Below are positions 25,401-29,620 of a DNA stretch of 64,000 bases, piece after piece. Each line of letters opens with the position of its first letter. The stretch's first letter is position 1. Below the pieces are notes generated by a model. The model was not told the DNA's origin. It worked only from the letters and a program-made list of their open reading frames with translations, and ran no database searches. The DNA comes from Hexactinellida sp. DTS-2022 (Eukaryota > Porifera > Hexactinellida): NCBI GenBank assembly GCA_028753945.1, contig JAPNXP010000001.1, positions 1,850,501 to 1,914,500 of the forward strand, written 5' to 3'. A program made the position numbers and the translations under genes.

Positions 25401-27724
25401 CCTCAAGGTCTAGCTACTCCACTGCTTCAAAGCATACGAGATTGGTTTTATAACTTCTATTGATCTTGTTTAGTTTGTAAATTATGGTAACAATAATATA
25501 ATTACATTACATTCTGTAAATAAAAATGTCAGGGCCGCTGTACTTATTCAGGAAAATTGATTTACTAACAAAACAATATTTCCACCTCTGGGAACCACTG
25601 TGTTAGGAGATGACACCCAATCCCCCCTAGTTACTTCACTGGAGCAGGGATGGTGAATGCGAATGCTAACCAGTCACCGAATAGTTAGAAAACCAAATAA
25701 GTAACCGGTGCAATCTATATAAAATAAATATTTATAATAATCACTTCTAGCGTTGCCAAAACAGAACAGGGTATCTCATATCATATATTTACCTTATTTA
25801 CTCGAATAGGTCCCCTCAAATCAGGGCCGGACTAAGTCATGCTGAAACCCCTAAGGCCTAAGCTATATCATCTTCGGAGGTCCCCATTTTAGTAATATAC
25901 TAAACTACTACTATAAAATTTTACCCATGTATAATAATAACACGATAAAAAAACACTGCCTATCGAAAGGGTTAACGGAACGTCGGGAACTAAGCTATAG
26001 CTACAGTACAGCTTATTTAGTTTATGTCGCAATCCGGCATTGCCTTGAATAATCCCTACATCAAACAATTGCCTCCAGTGTTTGCCAGAAAAGACCACCC
26101 CGGAAAAGGGCAGTAAATTTGGAAAAAACCACTTATGACCATATATGGCAACACTGCATGCCCATTCAGCTTCTATATGCAAGAGACAGCTTCTATATGC
26201 AAGAGACAGATTTTCTAAAGAGATTCTACACTTCTAGTGCACCGATTGTAAAATTTAGGACTTTTGAGAGTGGGTCCCTAATGTTAAACTAAGGTTAGTA
26301 GATTAACCACTGAATACACTGATATACGTATATGATATGTTTACTAATACGTAGTACCAAACGTGCTAGGTAAACGCTGATAAGTGTGGTATGTAGGAAT
26401 TCTTCGATACCAAATATCATTTAAAAGTAATCTAACCGTGTGAAAGATATCAAATTGTGGAATAAGCATTTACTTACTATAGACAGTAAAATAGAATCCG
26501 CACTGTCACCGAAATATATTAATCATGCGAGGCCAGTAAATAGAAAAAGGCAGAAAAGTCCAGAAAAGGGCGTTTTTTTCCGGAAAAAAACAGATTTTTC
26601 CAGCTGCCCCGGTCTTTTCTAGAAAAGGGCGGTTTTTTCCGAATACTGATTGCCTCTAAGGGGTTTCAAAATAGGTAACTAGGTAATCCAGGAATAAATT
26701 ATCATACAATTATCACACAAGCATGTGACGTATTACCTGCATTAGCAATAGTAGCTCAACTAAAAATAATAGCTACGAGTATAGTAGCCGGGTGAAGTGC
26801 CACAGAGTGCCAAGGTGCTTGCAGTTCCATTTAAGTGCCGAGTGTCTGGCCAGATTTTCTGACCCAGAAATTCCTGGATAAACCTTGTTAGAGTGAGTAC
26901 CGTACAAATATTATCTCCATCAAACAATGCAGCATTATTGAATTATAGCGATCATGTATTGTCTAAATCTAAAACCTTTAGGGTGCCCTAAAAAATTTGC
27001 CACCATAATAAAGTGCCGGGGGGGCGATTATTCGAGGGGGGCTACTATTCAAGGAAATACGGTATGTTGATAATCAATTTGTTACTAATAAACAAATTAA
27101 TAAGAGCTTCTTCAATTTGTGGGCTGTCTATAAAACCCCATACAAACTAAGTTAATAATTTGTATACCGTCTATAAATTCTGTGCCAAGAAAATCCTAGA
27201 TAAACCCCAGGCCCTGACTGTAATTGTATATTGTGTAAAAACCTTTTTAAAGCATCCCACTATTTCACGGAGGTTCCAACTTCCAACACCCCCATTAGGT
27301 TAGAATAGTAACAGTAACTAAATAACTCGATTATACCCTAATCACATTTCATCAATATAGAGAAATATTCAAAGAGGATACTTTGAGGAGGAAGAGCAAG
27401 ATCCCGACTTACAAACCAAGATTAAAATTACAACTCCACACTTGGGTAGTGGCTTATCTTACGAAGGGAGATTATTTTGGCGTAGGTGAGAAATTAGAAA
27501 ACGCTCACGTCATTGCAGAAGGTAAAGTCACTTGTATTTTAGTGCCTACTTTCACTTTTATTCATCATGATAATGGAAGAACACTTGAGGAAATGCGTGC
27601 AGATATTCATGATCGTTATCCAAACAAACAAAGTGCAATAAGAAGTTACAATGTAAACAAACGTTGGGATACTTACAAGAAACAAATTGTTCAGGAAGTG
27701 TTACAAAGAAAAGGAAAGATGTAA
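764..27724 (+). CDS. CNBD2: CNBD2-like cyclic nucleotide-binding domain protein, four coding exons
   Basis: Coding exons are 764-1126, 10216-10548, 10817-11184 and 27361-27724, giving 475 residues. Donors are GTGAGT, GTTAGT and GTAAGT, acceptors are all AG, and the phases (0, 0, 2) match at every junction. The N-terminal part ends in a TEEETRQL motif like that preceding the first domain in CNBD2. Exon 2 encodes a full cNMP-binding fold with the phosphate-binding cassette FGELALIHECKRRAT, which keeps Gly, Glu and Arg. A second, degenerate domain starts in exon 3 (VHFIISGQCKVV) and resumes in exon 4 (YLTKGDYFGVGE), so the long intron splits one domain. Mammalian CNBD2 (576 aa) acts in sperm; cAMP binding here is inferred from the cassette. 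The 9.1-kb and 16.2-kb introns hold four opposite-strand genes. A further 5' exon is possible. No transcript evidence is available. Confidence 0.8.
1339..2140. mobile_element. hAT-type non-autonomous element with a second element nested inside
   Basis: It begins CAGGGGTCGGCAACC and ends GGTTGCCGACCCATG, an imperfect inverted repeat. Both sides carry the identical 8-bp duplication GTGTAACT (1331-1338 and 2141-2148). Inside, about 1471-1951 has its own inverted ends (CCCTCGCTATCCGGAA at the left; TTCGGAATAGAGAGGG at the right), so a second element was inserted later. No transposase is present. Confidence 0.8.
2449..2715. mobile_element. hAT-type MITE, G-run rich
   Basis: Ends are CAACGGCGGATTC and GAATCCGCCACTG, an inverted pair with one change. 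Flanking 8-bp duplications ACCGTAAA lie at 2441-2448 and 2716-2723 and are identical. Long G and C runs follow the left end. Confidence 0.82.
3148..3882. mobile_element. Repeat family D, copy 1 (interrupted MITE)
   Basis: It starts CAGGCCCGTAGCATGCC and ends CATACGGCCCTG. The arms around 3176-3257 and 3716-3840 are repeated in inverse orientation at about 32770-33555. The 89-codon open frame inside it (3666-3935) is therefore repeat sequence, not a gene. The flanks share ACAAT but offset, so the target duplication is unclear. It is interrupted by the element at 3261-3585. Confidence 0.6.
3261..3585. mobile_element. hAT-type MITE nested in repeat D, with a G18 run
   Basis: Ends are CAGGGGTTCTCAACC and GGTTAAGAACCCCTG. 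The identical 8-bp duplication GTTTAAGT flanks it (3253-3260 and 3586-3593). It contains a run of about 18 G near 3511-3529 and further G tracts beside the left end. Confidence 0.85.
4011..5225 (-). CDS. MVK: Mevalonate kinase, intronless, nested in CNBD2 intron 1
   Basis: 404 residues (human enzyme 396) with all GHMP-kinase signatures. Residues 14-28 carry PAKIILHGEHAVVYG with the substrate-contacting Lys. Residues 137-147 carry PLGAGLGSSAA, the phosphate-binding loop. Residues 213-220 carry GTPSGIDN with the catalytic Asp. The C-terminal glycine loop reads TGSGGGGSM. The enzyme phosphorylates mevalonate to mevalonate-5-phosphate using ATP, in the cytosol or peroxisome, on the route to isoprenoids and sterols. 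The ATG at 5223-5225 is the first Met and gives the family's usual N-terminus. There is no frameshift or stop. It lies on the strand opposite its host intron. The lack of introns could mean an old retrocopy that is still intact, or a lineage with few introns. Confidence 0.95.
   Translation of the reverse strand: MAEVLSTTFAVSCPAKIILHGEHAVVYGMTALVTSVDMRTYALLKNSALDGNSVMINFKMPKLNIDASWPLETIKSKVVTEYSEMIEGLKSLACQADANSNSYAFIASLVFLYLFAAICCCNELSKSICIEVDTDAPLGAGLGSSAALAVCVSALLLILTGEIKLSNGINGDITMVELKEGIAKDEINPNSFSRENLAHINNWGFAAEKIVHGTPSGIDNAICTHGGTMKFKGGEFTSLKAFPPNILLSLIIIDSLIPKSTHKMVSLVRDKHDEIPNIFNPILTSIGAISESSIKEFNRIIANAVLPNYKLLEDLIFINHQLLCAIGVSRIELDIIHQLAREVGFATKLTGSGGGGSMFALVTPDNESCVDKFTELISKKGFKSWRTKYGVQGVCYHLASTLKI
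5226..5686. other. AT-rich spacer
   Basis: Upstream of the mevalonate kinase start. A partial GC-hairpin motif (CGGTCGCTTCGCAAT) lies near 5513-5528. I see no gene here. Confidence 0.3.
5687..6664. mobile_element. Long-TIR element, family C copy 1, carrying a nested pogo-like insertion
   Basis: About 125 bp at each end are inverted repeats (outer motif CGTGACCTACGTTATAA at left, its complement at right, and a shared CCATGGATGTCGTTTAAG block). The flanking 5-bp repeats TTCAT are identical (5682-5686 and 6665-6669). The uninterrupted sister copy is at 57284-57760. No coding capacity. Confidence 0.75.
6045..6544. mobile_element. pogo/Tigger-like MITE inserted in family C copy 1
   Basis: Ends are CAGTGGAACCTCTATAAG and CTTATAGAGGTTGCACTG, flanked by TA on both sides (6043-6044 and 6545-6546). 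The equivalent point in the copy at 57284-57760 reads ATTACTACTTGG with a single TA, which is the empty site. The interior repeats several CCCCACTTATAGAGG-like segments. Confidence 0.85.
6795..7452 (+). mobile_element. GC-head, CA-tail element, copy A, with three satellite units
   Basis: Opens with CGAGCCCTTCGGTCTCGG and the hairpin ACGGCCGCTGTGCGGCC. Three tandem units of about 140 bp follow, each containing TGTAAACAACAACAACAAA, then a unique segment ending in a CA microsatellite (7397-7421) and ACAACAATCGAGATTTAATA. The second copy at 42165-43262 has the same order but about six units. The 60-codon frame here is repeat. Confidence 0.65.
7453..8028 (+). mobile_element. Second GC-head element, head-to-tail with the previous one
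   Basis: Begins with the same CGAGCCCTTCGGTCTCGG head immediately after the tail of the preceding element. It carries two triloop hairpins (AAAGTCGC-TTC-GCGACTTT and GGCCGC-TTC-GCGGCC) and ends with AATTCTGGACAAACAAAC, a CA/CAAA repeat and ACAACAATTCCTC. The tail half is shared with 12200-12755, 61035-61260 and 63215 onward. Confidence 0.55.
8029..10028 (+). mobile_element. Family A element, interrupted by a large inverted repeat
   Basis: Left end AGTGTGCTTCTTCTAGT and right part AGAAGGAGCACACT form an inverted pair; sequence conserved among copies continues to CCCATCCCGTCTGTGAGGG. It holds an internal palindrome around GTAGGGTCCTAC and a GGCCGGCC run. Complete or near-complete copies are at 27916-28649 (+) and 36927-37735 (-), partial ones at 12762-13140 (-) and 13394-13541 (+). 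About 1.18 kb of foreign inverted repeat sits inside this copy. Confidence 0.7.
8093..9272. repeat. Giant inverted repeat of GGTGGAAAAT units nested in family A
   Basis: The arms (about 8093-8615 and 8762-9272) are near-complementary. Outer parts are tandem 10-20-bp units of the type GAATGGTGGAAAATGGTGG; inner parts are single-copy and include CAATGATTGAACTAGTGTTG and its complement. The loop is about 150 bp. Outer ends read GGGGTCTGACTG and CAGTCAGACCCC. Comparison with the intact family A copies shows it split TTATACT from ATAAGTGC, with an AAGTG-containing imperfect duplication. The 64-codon frame in it is spurious. Confidence 0.75.
10216..10548 (+). CDS. CNBD2: CNBD2-like, coding exon 2 (first cNMP-binding domain)
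   Basis: The acceptor TTTTCTTGTAG ends at 10215 and the GTTAGT donor begins at 10549; the exon is 111 codons, phase 0 to 0. It encodes nearly a whole cyclic-nucleotide-binding beta roll: VIIKQGDQAYSFYFIVSG, then the cassette FGELALIHECKRRAT. There is no in-frame ATG upstream, so this is an internal exon. Confidence 0.85.
10817..11184 (+). CDS. CNBD2: CNBD2-like, coding exon 3
   Basis: The acceptor TTAATTAATAG ends at 10816 and the consensus donor GTAAGT starts at 11185. The exon starts in phase 0 and leaves two bases (AA) that pair with the A opening exon 4 to give Lys. It encodes the link after domain one and the first strands of the second cNMP-like domain, followed by an acidic loop with a DESLYYDDAP stretch. 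Intron 2 is only 268 bp. Confidence 0.82.
11400..12755 (+). mobile_element. Long CA-tailed repeat, copy 1
   Basis: Segments around 11400-11580, 11665-11775 and 12350-12755 recur in inverse orientation between 63215 and the window end at 64000. Near 12240-12370 and 12590-12750 it repeats its own tail: CCAATAGATCGTTGTCGCAG, CTAGGACTCGTAGTCTTTCC, then GGACAAACACACAC. This looks like two tails in series. No coding sequence. Class not determined. Confidence 0.5.
12762..13140 (-). mobile_element. Family A element, partial copy
   Basis: Matches the complement of the left half of family A, including GCGTACGGCCGGTCGGCCGG and the palindrome GTAGGACCCTAC, ending AGAAGAAGCACACT. Confidence 0.65.
13379..13541 (+). 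mobile_element. GC hairpin fused to the right end of family A
   Basis: The hairpin GGCCGC-GAA-GCGGCC at 13379-13393 is followed at once by the family A right end (AATTTAAACATTTGAAGTC to CCCATCCCGTCTGTGAGGG). This shows that the two sequence classes recombine or nest. Confidence 0.55.
13981..15426 (-). CDS. SLC49A4: SLC49A4 (DIRC2)-like major facilitator, intronless, nested in CNBD2 intron 3
   Basis: 481 residues with about 12 hydrophobic segments. The N-terminal tail is polar and acidic (ESESSEDLDVL). TM1 reads VLLLFSLFCFLQNLFVNTWGP, whose NTWGPI is characteristic of the SLC49 group. QFINGLAGPVVV and NWFPSNERNIATA match the SLC49A4 pattern of a glycine-rich TM5 entry followed by a WF-x-ER-x-x-A-T-A loop. 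The human protein (478 aa) is a lysosomal transporter reported to export pyridoxine with protons; that function here is inferred. Other SLC49 members (FLVCR haem/choline transporters, SLC49A3) are the alternative. The ATG at 15424-15426 is the first Met. The gene is antisense to its host intron. Confidence 0.85.
   Translation of the reverse strand: MTHNINTLEFNKDAVESESSEDLDVLQNELNLMQMDTHILIPNDLKIKSTWSRFYVLLLFSLFCFLQNLFVNTWGPIADSTEVALNRSDQGTTVAWLSNSAAIAYIPGTILFYLIINYLGLRFGVVVAMFLISLSGVMRCFVFSVSNTLGTILLFSAQFINGLAGPVVVSATTQLSANWFPSNERNIATALSGQSSNIGISISFILGPLLVPDVNTSCISSDCRSDLTDSIIRLLYIEAVAPVALFALIVLYFPSRPKLAPSITATVERFNFVATAKSYTRNYPLILLSLCYAIPVGVNTGWYGFLYPNLRRLSVHVTQKYVGWLGFYMSIAGAISAVFFSKIADHFPRRKKLLVVSLFSIAAILLVLFSLICLDIIHIGDNIYILLTTTGVICGVFLSAVDPILKELIVEVGFPIAEFNSTLMASLIFDVIMILFFGIASLSFLGTTWINWFQVAVYISSAILVFLTPIKFNRLDRDTKH
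15508..16521. mobile_element. pogo/Tigger-like element with nested hAT MITE
   Basis: Left end after TA reads CATGGTAGTTGCTTTATTAG, right end reads CTAATAAAGCAACTCCACTG without exact identity at the tip, followed by TA. Interior segments repeat CCTATTAGCAA. A related shorter copy is at 18400-18572. It contains the hAT-type insertion at 16115-16360. Confidence 0.6.
16115..16360. mobile_element. hAT-type MITE with GATATTCGGTT satellite interior
   Basis: Ends are CAAGGTTGAAACC and GGTTTCAACCTTG. The identical 8-bp duplication GTATTTTC lies at 16107-16114 and 16361-16368. The interior is a low-complexity array of ATTCGGT/ACCGAAT and GATATCAG words. The 69-codon frame over it is spurious. Confidence 0.82.
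16788..17219 (-). CDS. Small TRAF-type/XAF1-like zinc-finger protein, nested in CNBD2 intron 3
   Basis: 143 residues, nearly all zinc-finger. Three or four spaced units of the C-x2-C ... H-x3-C or H-x4-C kind are visible: CRLCTSWVKLETIGYHVARQC, CSSCNKDIMRKHFNRHKEGEC, CIYCHQLVNKSEIGNHAKIVC and CSKCRVQLRKKILEKHLERC. A charged helix (EQKQEKEKLAEETK) separates the two pairs. This arrangement resembles the TRAF-type fingers of XAF1 and TRAFD1, which act in signalling and protein-protein contact, but the protein is much shorter and no RING is seen. The start ATG at 17217-17219 leaves one finger starting at residue 9. It may be a stand-alone adaptor. A specific orthologue is not recognised. Confidence 0.7.
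   Translation of the reverse strand: MATSINVKCRLCTSWVKLETIGYHVARQCPDAFKWCSSCNKDIMRKHFNRHKEGECSILDEQKQEKEKLAEETKVLMVTCIYCHQLVNKSEIGNHAKIVCPERMTTCSKCRVQLRKKILEKHLERCPARTENILQIELHSISK
17220..18029. other. AT-rich intronic DNA
   Basis: No open frame, repeat family or RNA gene recognised. Confidence 0.3.
18030..18203. mobile_element. hAT-type MITE of GACTC-rich family, copy 1
   Basis: Starts CAGAACTTTTCACGAGTCA and ends TGACTCATGAAAAGCCCTG, with the identical 8-bp duplication CTTGTTTT on each side (18022-18029 and 18204-18211). The interior is a series of GACTCGGTGACTCGAGTCA-like palindromic words. The larger sister copy is at 30663-31148. Confidence 0.88.
18400..18572. mobile_element. pogo/Tigger-like MITE
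   Basis: Left CACTAGAATTGCTTTATTAG and right CTAATAAAGCAATTCCACTG are inverted, with TA on both sides. Shares interior words with 15508-16521. Confidence 0.7.
18605..18830. repeat. Hairpin-bearing repeat, diverged copy
   Basis: Matches 21230-21440. The hairpin arms (GGCACTATC ... TCCAAAAGAACATGC) are still visible but paired less well than in the other copy. Confidence 0.55.
18831..19735. other. AT-rich intronic DNA
   Basis: Contains ACGTATTA-type words near 19655-19712. No gene or defined element recognised; the 72-codon minus frame (19389-19607) shows no domain or composition that supports coding. Confidence 0.3.
19736..20359. mobile_element. Long-TIR element related to family C
   Basis: Left CCGTGACCTTCGATATATAG and right CTATATATCGAAGGTCACGG type ends (the right end actually reads TTATATATCGAAGG) enclose arms that share CCATGGATTACTTAAAGTCC in inverse order. 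Flanks TATAA and TATAC differ at one of five bases. The order of motifs mirrors family C (5687-6664, 57284-57760) although most of the interior differs. Confidence 0.65.
20468..21079. mobile_element. hAT-type MITE with large internal palindrome
   Basis: Ends CAGTGTTTTTTTTT and AAAAAAACACTG; identical 8-bp duplication ATCTTGTA at 20460-20467 and 21080-21087. Arms containing ATTTTGAGGCGC and its complement run inward from both sides. Two short frames (72 and 70 codons) on opposite strands are the same repeat read twice. Confidence 0.85.
21233..21310. repeat. 78-nt long-stem hairpin within a repeat
   Basis: CCGACAGTATGTTC and TTGGAGGCACTATC pair with GATGGTGCCTCCAA and GAACATGCTGTCGG around a loop of about 15-18 nt. 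The stem is about 30 pairs with few mismatches. A diverged copy is at 18611-18690. Confidence 0.6.
21771..23840 (-). CDS. hnRNP U/UL-family SAP-SPRY-ATPase RNA-binding protein, intronless, nested in CNBD2 intron 3
   Basis: 689 residues in the family order. A SAP DNA-binding motif lies at residues 15-49 (VDKLKAELKRRGVDTTGKKADLV broken over two helices). An acidic, Glu/Pro-rich stretch follows to about 205. A SPRY domain covers about 215-390 (GFECRVLKF, VGWSTDRCPF, DGDVVSVMINF). A P-loop polynucleotide-kinase-like domain begins near 412 with the Walker A GLPGCGKT. The C-terminal tail from about 600 is Arg/Gly/Tyr-rich (GRGGRRDYRDHRDYR, RGGYYDRRQ). Human hnRNP U (825 aa) and HNRNPUL1/2 act in the nucleus as scaffold-attachment, RNA-processing and DNA-damage factors; the role here is inferred. 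The coding region is clearly more GC-rich than its surroundings. It is opposite to the host gene and lacks introns. Confidence 0.93.
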   Translation of the reverse strand: MSSKEEVESQVSEFVSPLKVDKLKAELKRRGVDTTGKKADLVKRLQDLMVDERLQGMDVPLEPENGTPEDPEGDLPEYSVHNMTEQKECTTEEKEGPDVLVEVAKPESFSEATILEYSETAPPIFEMDMSKEADNLENSEAPPDSTEKMEDMDSSEPKPKLEPEPESESVEELPPMDADTVDEDDADQVLDIESDTYTPPEDDKSIVLDCVNCELNFQIAGQGLTAQNRQDGPLQLLWAGGRANFGVREGKFGFECRVLKFLPTSVECEEAPAPGVRVGWSTDRCPFLLGSSPNSYAYDSSGSIVRDRNHTSYGKIFSDGDVVSVMINFETDPPETSFALNGVDLGSAHQIPKATRDAFFPHVAARQFQIEVNFGATPFQHELPEGFLPLSSGAEEKLIKPGTRSGEEKELLFIIGLPGCGKTRWVEKYMMNNEGKRYLHVCDESIQPLFYPDIVRKRTYEGDPVTTTKPLPFKAQLLDGFCRLAATKDRHLIIDTRSIFKATQTRRLKPFDQFKRIAVIVHPFDNFLSFRQRQVADFIPRASLMSQMKLVFHIPEEGELFAEIRFPELVKDKVIKSLQGEPQWAPRKDVRRRDRYPRMGRGGRRDYRDHRDYRSSPQQSSGYRQGGYGGYSGGHGYNRGGYAPYPVYPGSYGQGGYGYGQGGGYNSYRGGYYDRRQSGGNRGNKRPRK
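23841..24480. other. AT-rich intronic DNA, probable 5' region of the hnRNP U-type gene
   Basis: The transcription start of the minus-strand gene should lie here. A GC-rich repeat-like segment occurs at 24196-24300. No gene is supported. Confidence 0.3.
24490..24610 (-). repeat. GC-head module (triloop hairpin family), single copy
   Basis: Complement of the CGAGCCCTGCGGTCTCGG head with GGTCGCTTCGCG and GGTTGCTTCGCGACCC cores. It is the same order as at 7453-7570. Confidence 0.6.
24668..25600. mobile_element. Probable hAT-type element with TTTTGTAAAATCGACA satellite
   Basis: Left CAGCGTTTCTCAAAC and right GGGAACCACTG resemble hAT ends. The flanking octamers (CTATAGGG, TGTTAGGA) do not match well, so the borders are less secure. 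Between 24833 and 25265 it carries repeated palindromic words GATTTTGTAAAATCGACAT. Confidence 0.5.
25793..27063. mobile_element. TIR element with CCTTATTTACTCGAATAG ends, probably with insertions
   Basis: Left CCTTATTTACTCGAATAG and right CTATTCAAGGAAATACGG are inverted. The same terminal words flank 43350-43610. The interior includes CGATTATTCGAGGGGGG near the right end, repeated AAAGGGC...TTTTTTCC words at 26550-26640, and AACCCCTAAGG inverted at 25847 and 26655. The two short frames inside show no domains. Confidence 0.45.
27361..27724 (+). CDS. CNBD2: CNBD2-like, terminal coding exon
   Basis: The acceptor ATCAATATAG ends at 27360. The first base completes the Lys codon split from exon 3. 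The exon encodes a basic linker, then VVAYLTKGDYFGVGEKL, which is the turn and cassette region of the second cNMP-like domain without the ligand-binding Arg, and a charged helical C-terminal tail with a YNVNKRWDTYKKQI stretch. The stop is at 27722-27724. On its own the segment is a half domain, which argues for joining it to exon 3 across 16 kb. Confidence 0.78.
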
Positions 27725-27915
27725 ACATATTAGGGATTGAAGGGAGTGTATTTGAACTGTACAACCTTTATTAAAATCAATACAACACTTACATGTTTGA
27801 TAAATGTATCATACCTACATCTATCTAACTTTACAATTAATATGAAAGGAAGGAGATAATTACATGATGAAATGATGAATGAGTTGTGATAGAGATTGAC
27901 TCATAATTAGGATTA

Positions 27916-28649
27916 AGCTTCTTCTAGTAAAAAACGTTATAGTAGAGTCTACTATAGTTATATACTATAAGTGCACAGTTTTAAAATCGTTCTGAAGGAG
28001 TTCCGGCCGACCGGCCGACCGGCCGTACGCGATGGCCTGACTAAACCATTGGGGATAGAGATTTCAAATTTAGACAGGGGATAGAGAATTTCCTGGAGAT
28101 GAACATCTCGAAACTCGAATTCTCAATTTTGTCTTTGTTCGTCAGTTATATCGAAATTTGTGTTCTGGTCTAGCGACTCTTTGATAATTCGAATTAGCAA
28201 TTGAAAATATAGAGCTTGTATTCTCCTAAGGATGTTCTTTCTATATATCAACCAAAATGAATAGGTCGCTAACCAATTCTATGTTTTTACATAATCAGAC
28301 ATCTTTCTCCATAACATATTAATTAATAACTACTATACTGCTAGAAAATTACTGTTATTTGATTGGTTGTAAGTGAAGCTGTTTCATACAAAATTAAAAC
28401 ACTTGGAATACTTTACATTTGATGATGTCAATTATTCAAAATAGTAAAGTAAATACATACATACTTCACTTATTCCTATTTCTATTTGTAATAGTTAATT
28501 TTGCTTTATTATTAAAAATAAAGATTTGAAATCGTTACAATTCAAACATTGAAAAGTAAGTAATTTGAATATTTAAATTACATTTAAATCAAACATTGGG
28601 TGTGGCCTGTGCAACCAGAAGAAGCACACTCCCATCCCGTCTGTGAGGG
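27916..28649 (+). mobile_element. Family A element, uninterrupted copy
   Basis: Runs from CTTCTTCTAGTAAAAAACG to CCCATCCCGTCTGTGAGGG, 734 bp, with the GTACGCGATGGCCTGA block. It serves as the reference for the insertion at 8093-9272. It lies just 3' of the CNBD2-like gene. Confidence 0.72.
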
Positions 28650-29015
28650 TTTTTTATTCTTGTTGCTCTTAGTTCATTAGGACCAATAAAATTCAACTAT
28701 TTTGGAGGTTAGCTTCCGCCTGGGATAATAGGTAAATTGAAATTCCCATTTCGAATTTGGCATTTGCAAATGCATAATATAAATATTTATTGTTGTTGTT
28801 GTTGTTGTTTACAATTGAAAAAAGCGAGACCGCGTAGCAGTGAGTGATCCGTAGCGAAGCCACCGACACCGAAGGGCAAATTTTAATAAATGTGGTTAAT
28901 TGATATTAAAATAGTATATTTCCCATCGTTAAATATTCAATAAGGTGCTAATTAAATTCGGAATTAATTTTTGTATATATATATTGATTCAATAATTAAT
29001 AGCAACCAAAAGAAC
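28650..29015. repeat. GTT-repeat and GC-head remnants
   Basis: A GTTGTTGTT tract and a diverged complement of the GC head (GAGACCGCGTAGCAG ... ACACCGAAGGGC) at 28790-28880. This matches the head and satellite of the 6795-7452 family in inverse order. Confidence 0.45.
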
Positions 29016-29276
29016 TTATTTCTTCTTATCTCCCTTCTTATCCAGTAGTTTAACACTTCTTATTTGAGTCCCATGAGAGCTTGCTCGCTCAGCCAGCTCT
29101 CTCTCGATCCTCTGTACCATCTGAGCCTGAGCTTCCCTTTTAAGAGTACGTGGTTTGTTCTTGTTACGTACCCAATGCTTATTTTTATTAAATATTTCCT
29201 TCTGTTTGGGTGGATAATTGTTCTTCTTTTGTTTGTGTTTTATCTTATTTTTGTTCAGCTTCTGATGTTGGGGCAT
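29016..29276 (-). CDS. Small basic protein, possible UPF0390/C19orf53-type (DUF2462)
   Basis: 86 residues from the ATG at 29274-29276 (MPQHQKLNKNK). About a third of residues are Lys or Arg. The first half is a K/N/Q-rich tail; the second half is a helix (REAQAQMVQRIERELAERAS) followed by RSVKLLDKKG. The order, a basic N-terminus then a helix ending in xxKAS/ERAS and a short KLL segment, resembles the UPF0390 (Leydig cell tumour 10-kDa homolog) family, which is small and nucleolar/nuclear. The match is by pattern only. The frame is open further upstream, but the only other possible start is not ATG, and a CTTACAG acceptor-like site lies in that stretch, so a 5' leader exon is plausible. The start is 344 bp from the divergent RNF212-type gene. 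Confidence 0.55.
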   Translation of the reverse strand: MPQHQKLNKNKIKHKQKKNNYPPKQKEIFNKNKHWVRNKNKPRTLKREAQAQMVQRIERELAERASSHGTQIRSVKLLDKKGDKKK

Positions 29277-29620
29277 TCTACCTACCAGAACTACTAACTC
29301 TGTAAGTAATTTAATTAAGAACAATTGTCAGAAAATACTAGATTTACGAATAATATTTTGAATAGCCGTTATACACATGGAGTTTTTTATTTTATAATAA
29401 AATTTTCATTACAATATATGTAAATGACATGATCATGAAATAATCTCAATTATATTTAATTAAAACGTATCGATTTTCTCTCATCGTTAGGATGAGAAGG
29501 ATAATACAGTTAATTGAGGAATGAATTAAGCCTACAAAAAAATTAAGTACTTAGCAGCTTCTGAACTTCTCTCAGCTCACGAGCTACAAAAACAAACATG
29601 AACCTAAAAGATCAACGGCG
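29277..29620. promoter_or_regulatory. Shared divergent intergenic region
   Basis: 344 bp between the starts of the minus-strand small basic gene and the plus-strand RNF212-type gene. No TATA box is obvious. An ATG at 29599 on the plus strand opens a short upstream frame overlapping the RNF212 start in another frame. Confidence 0.4.
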
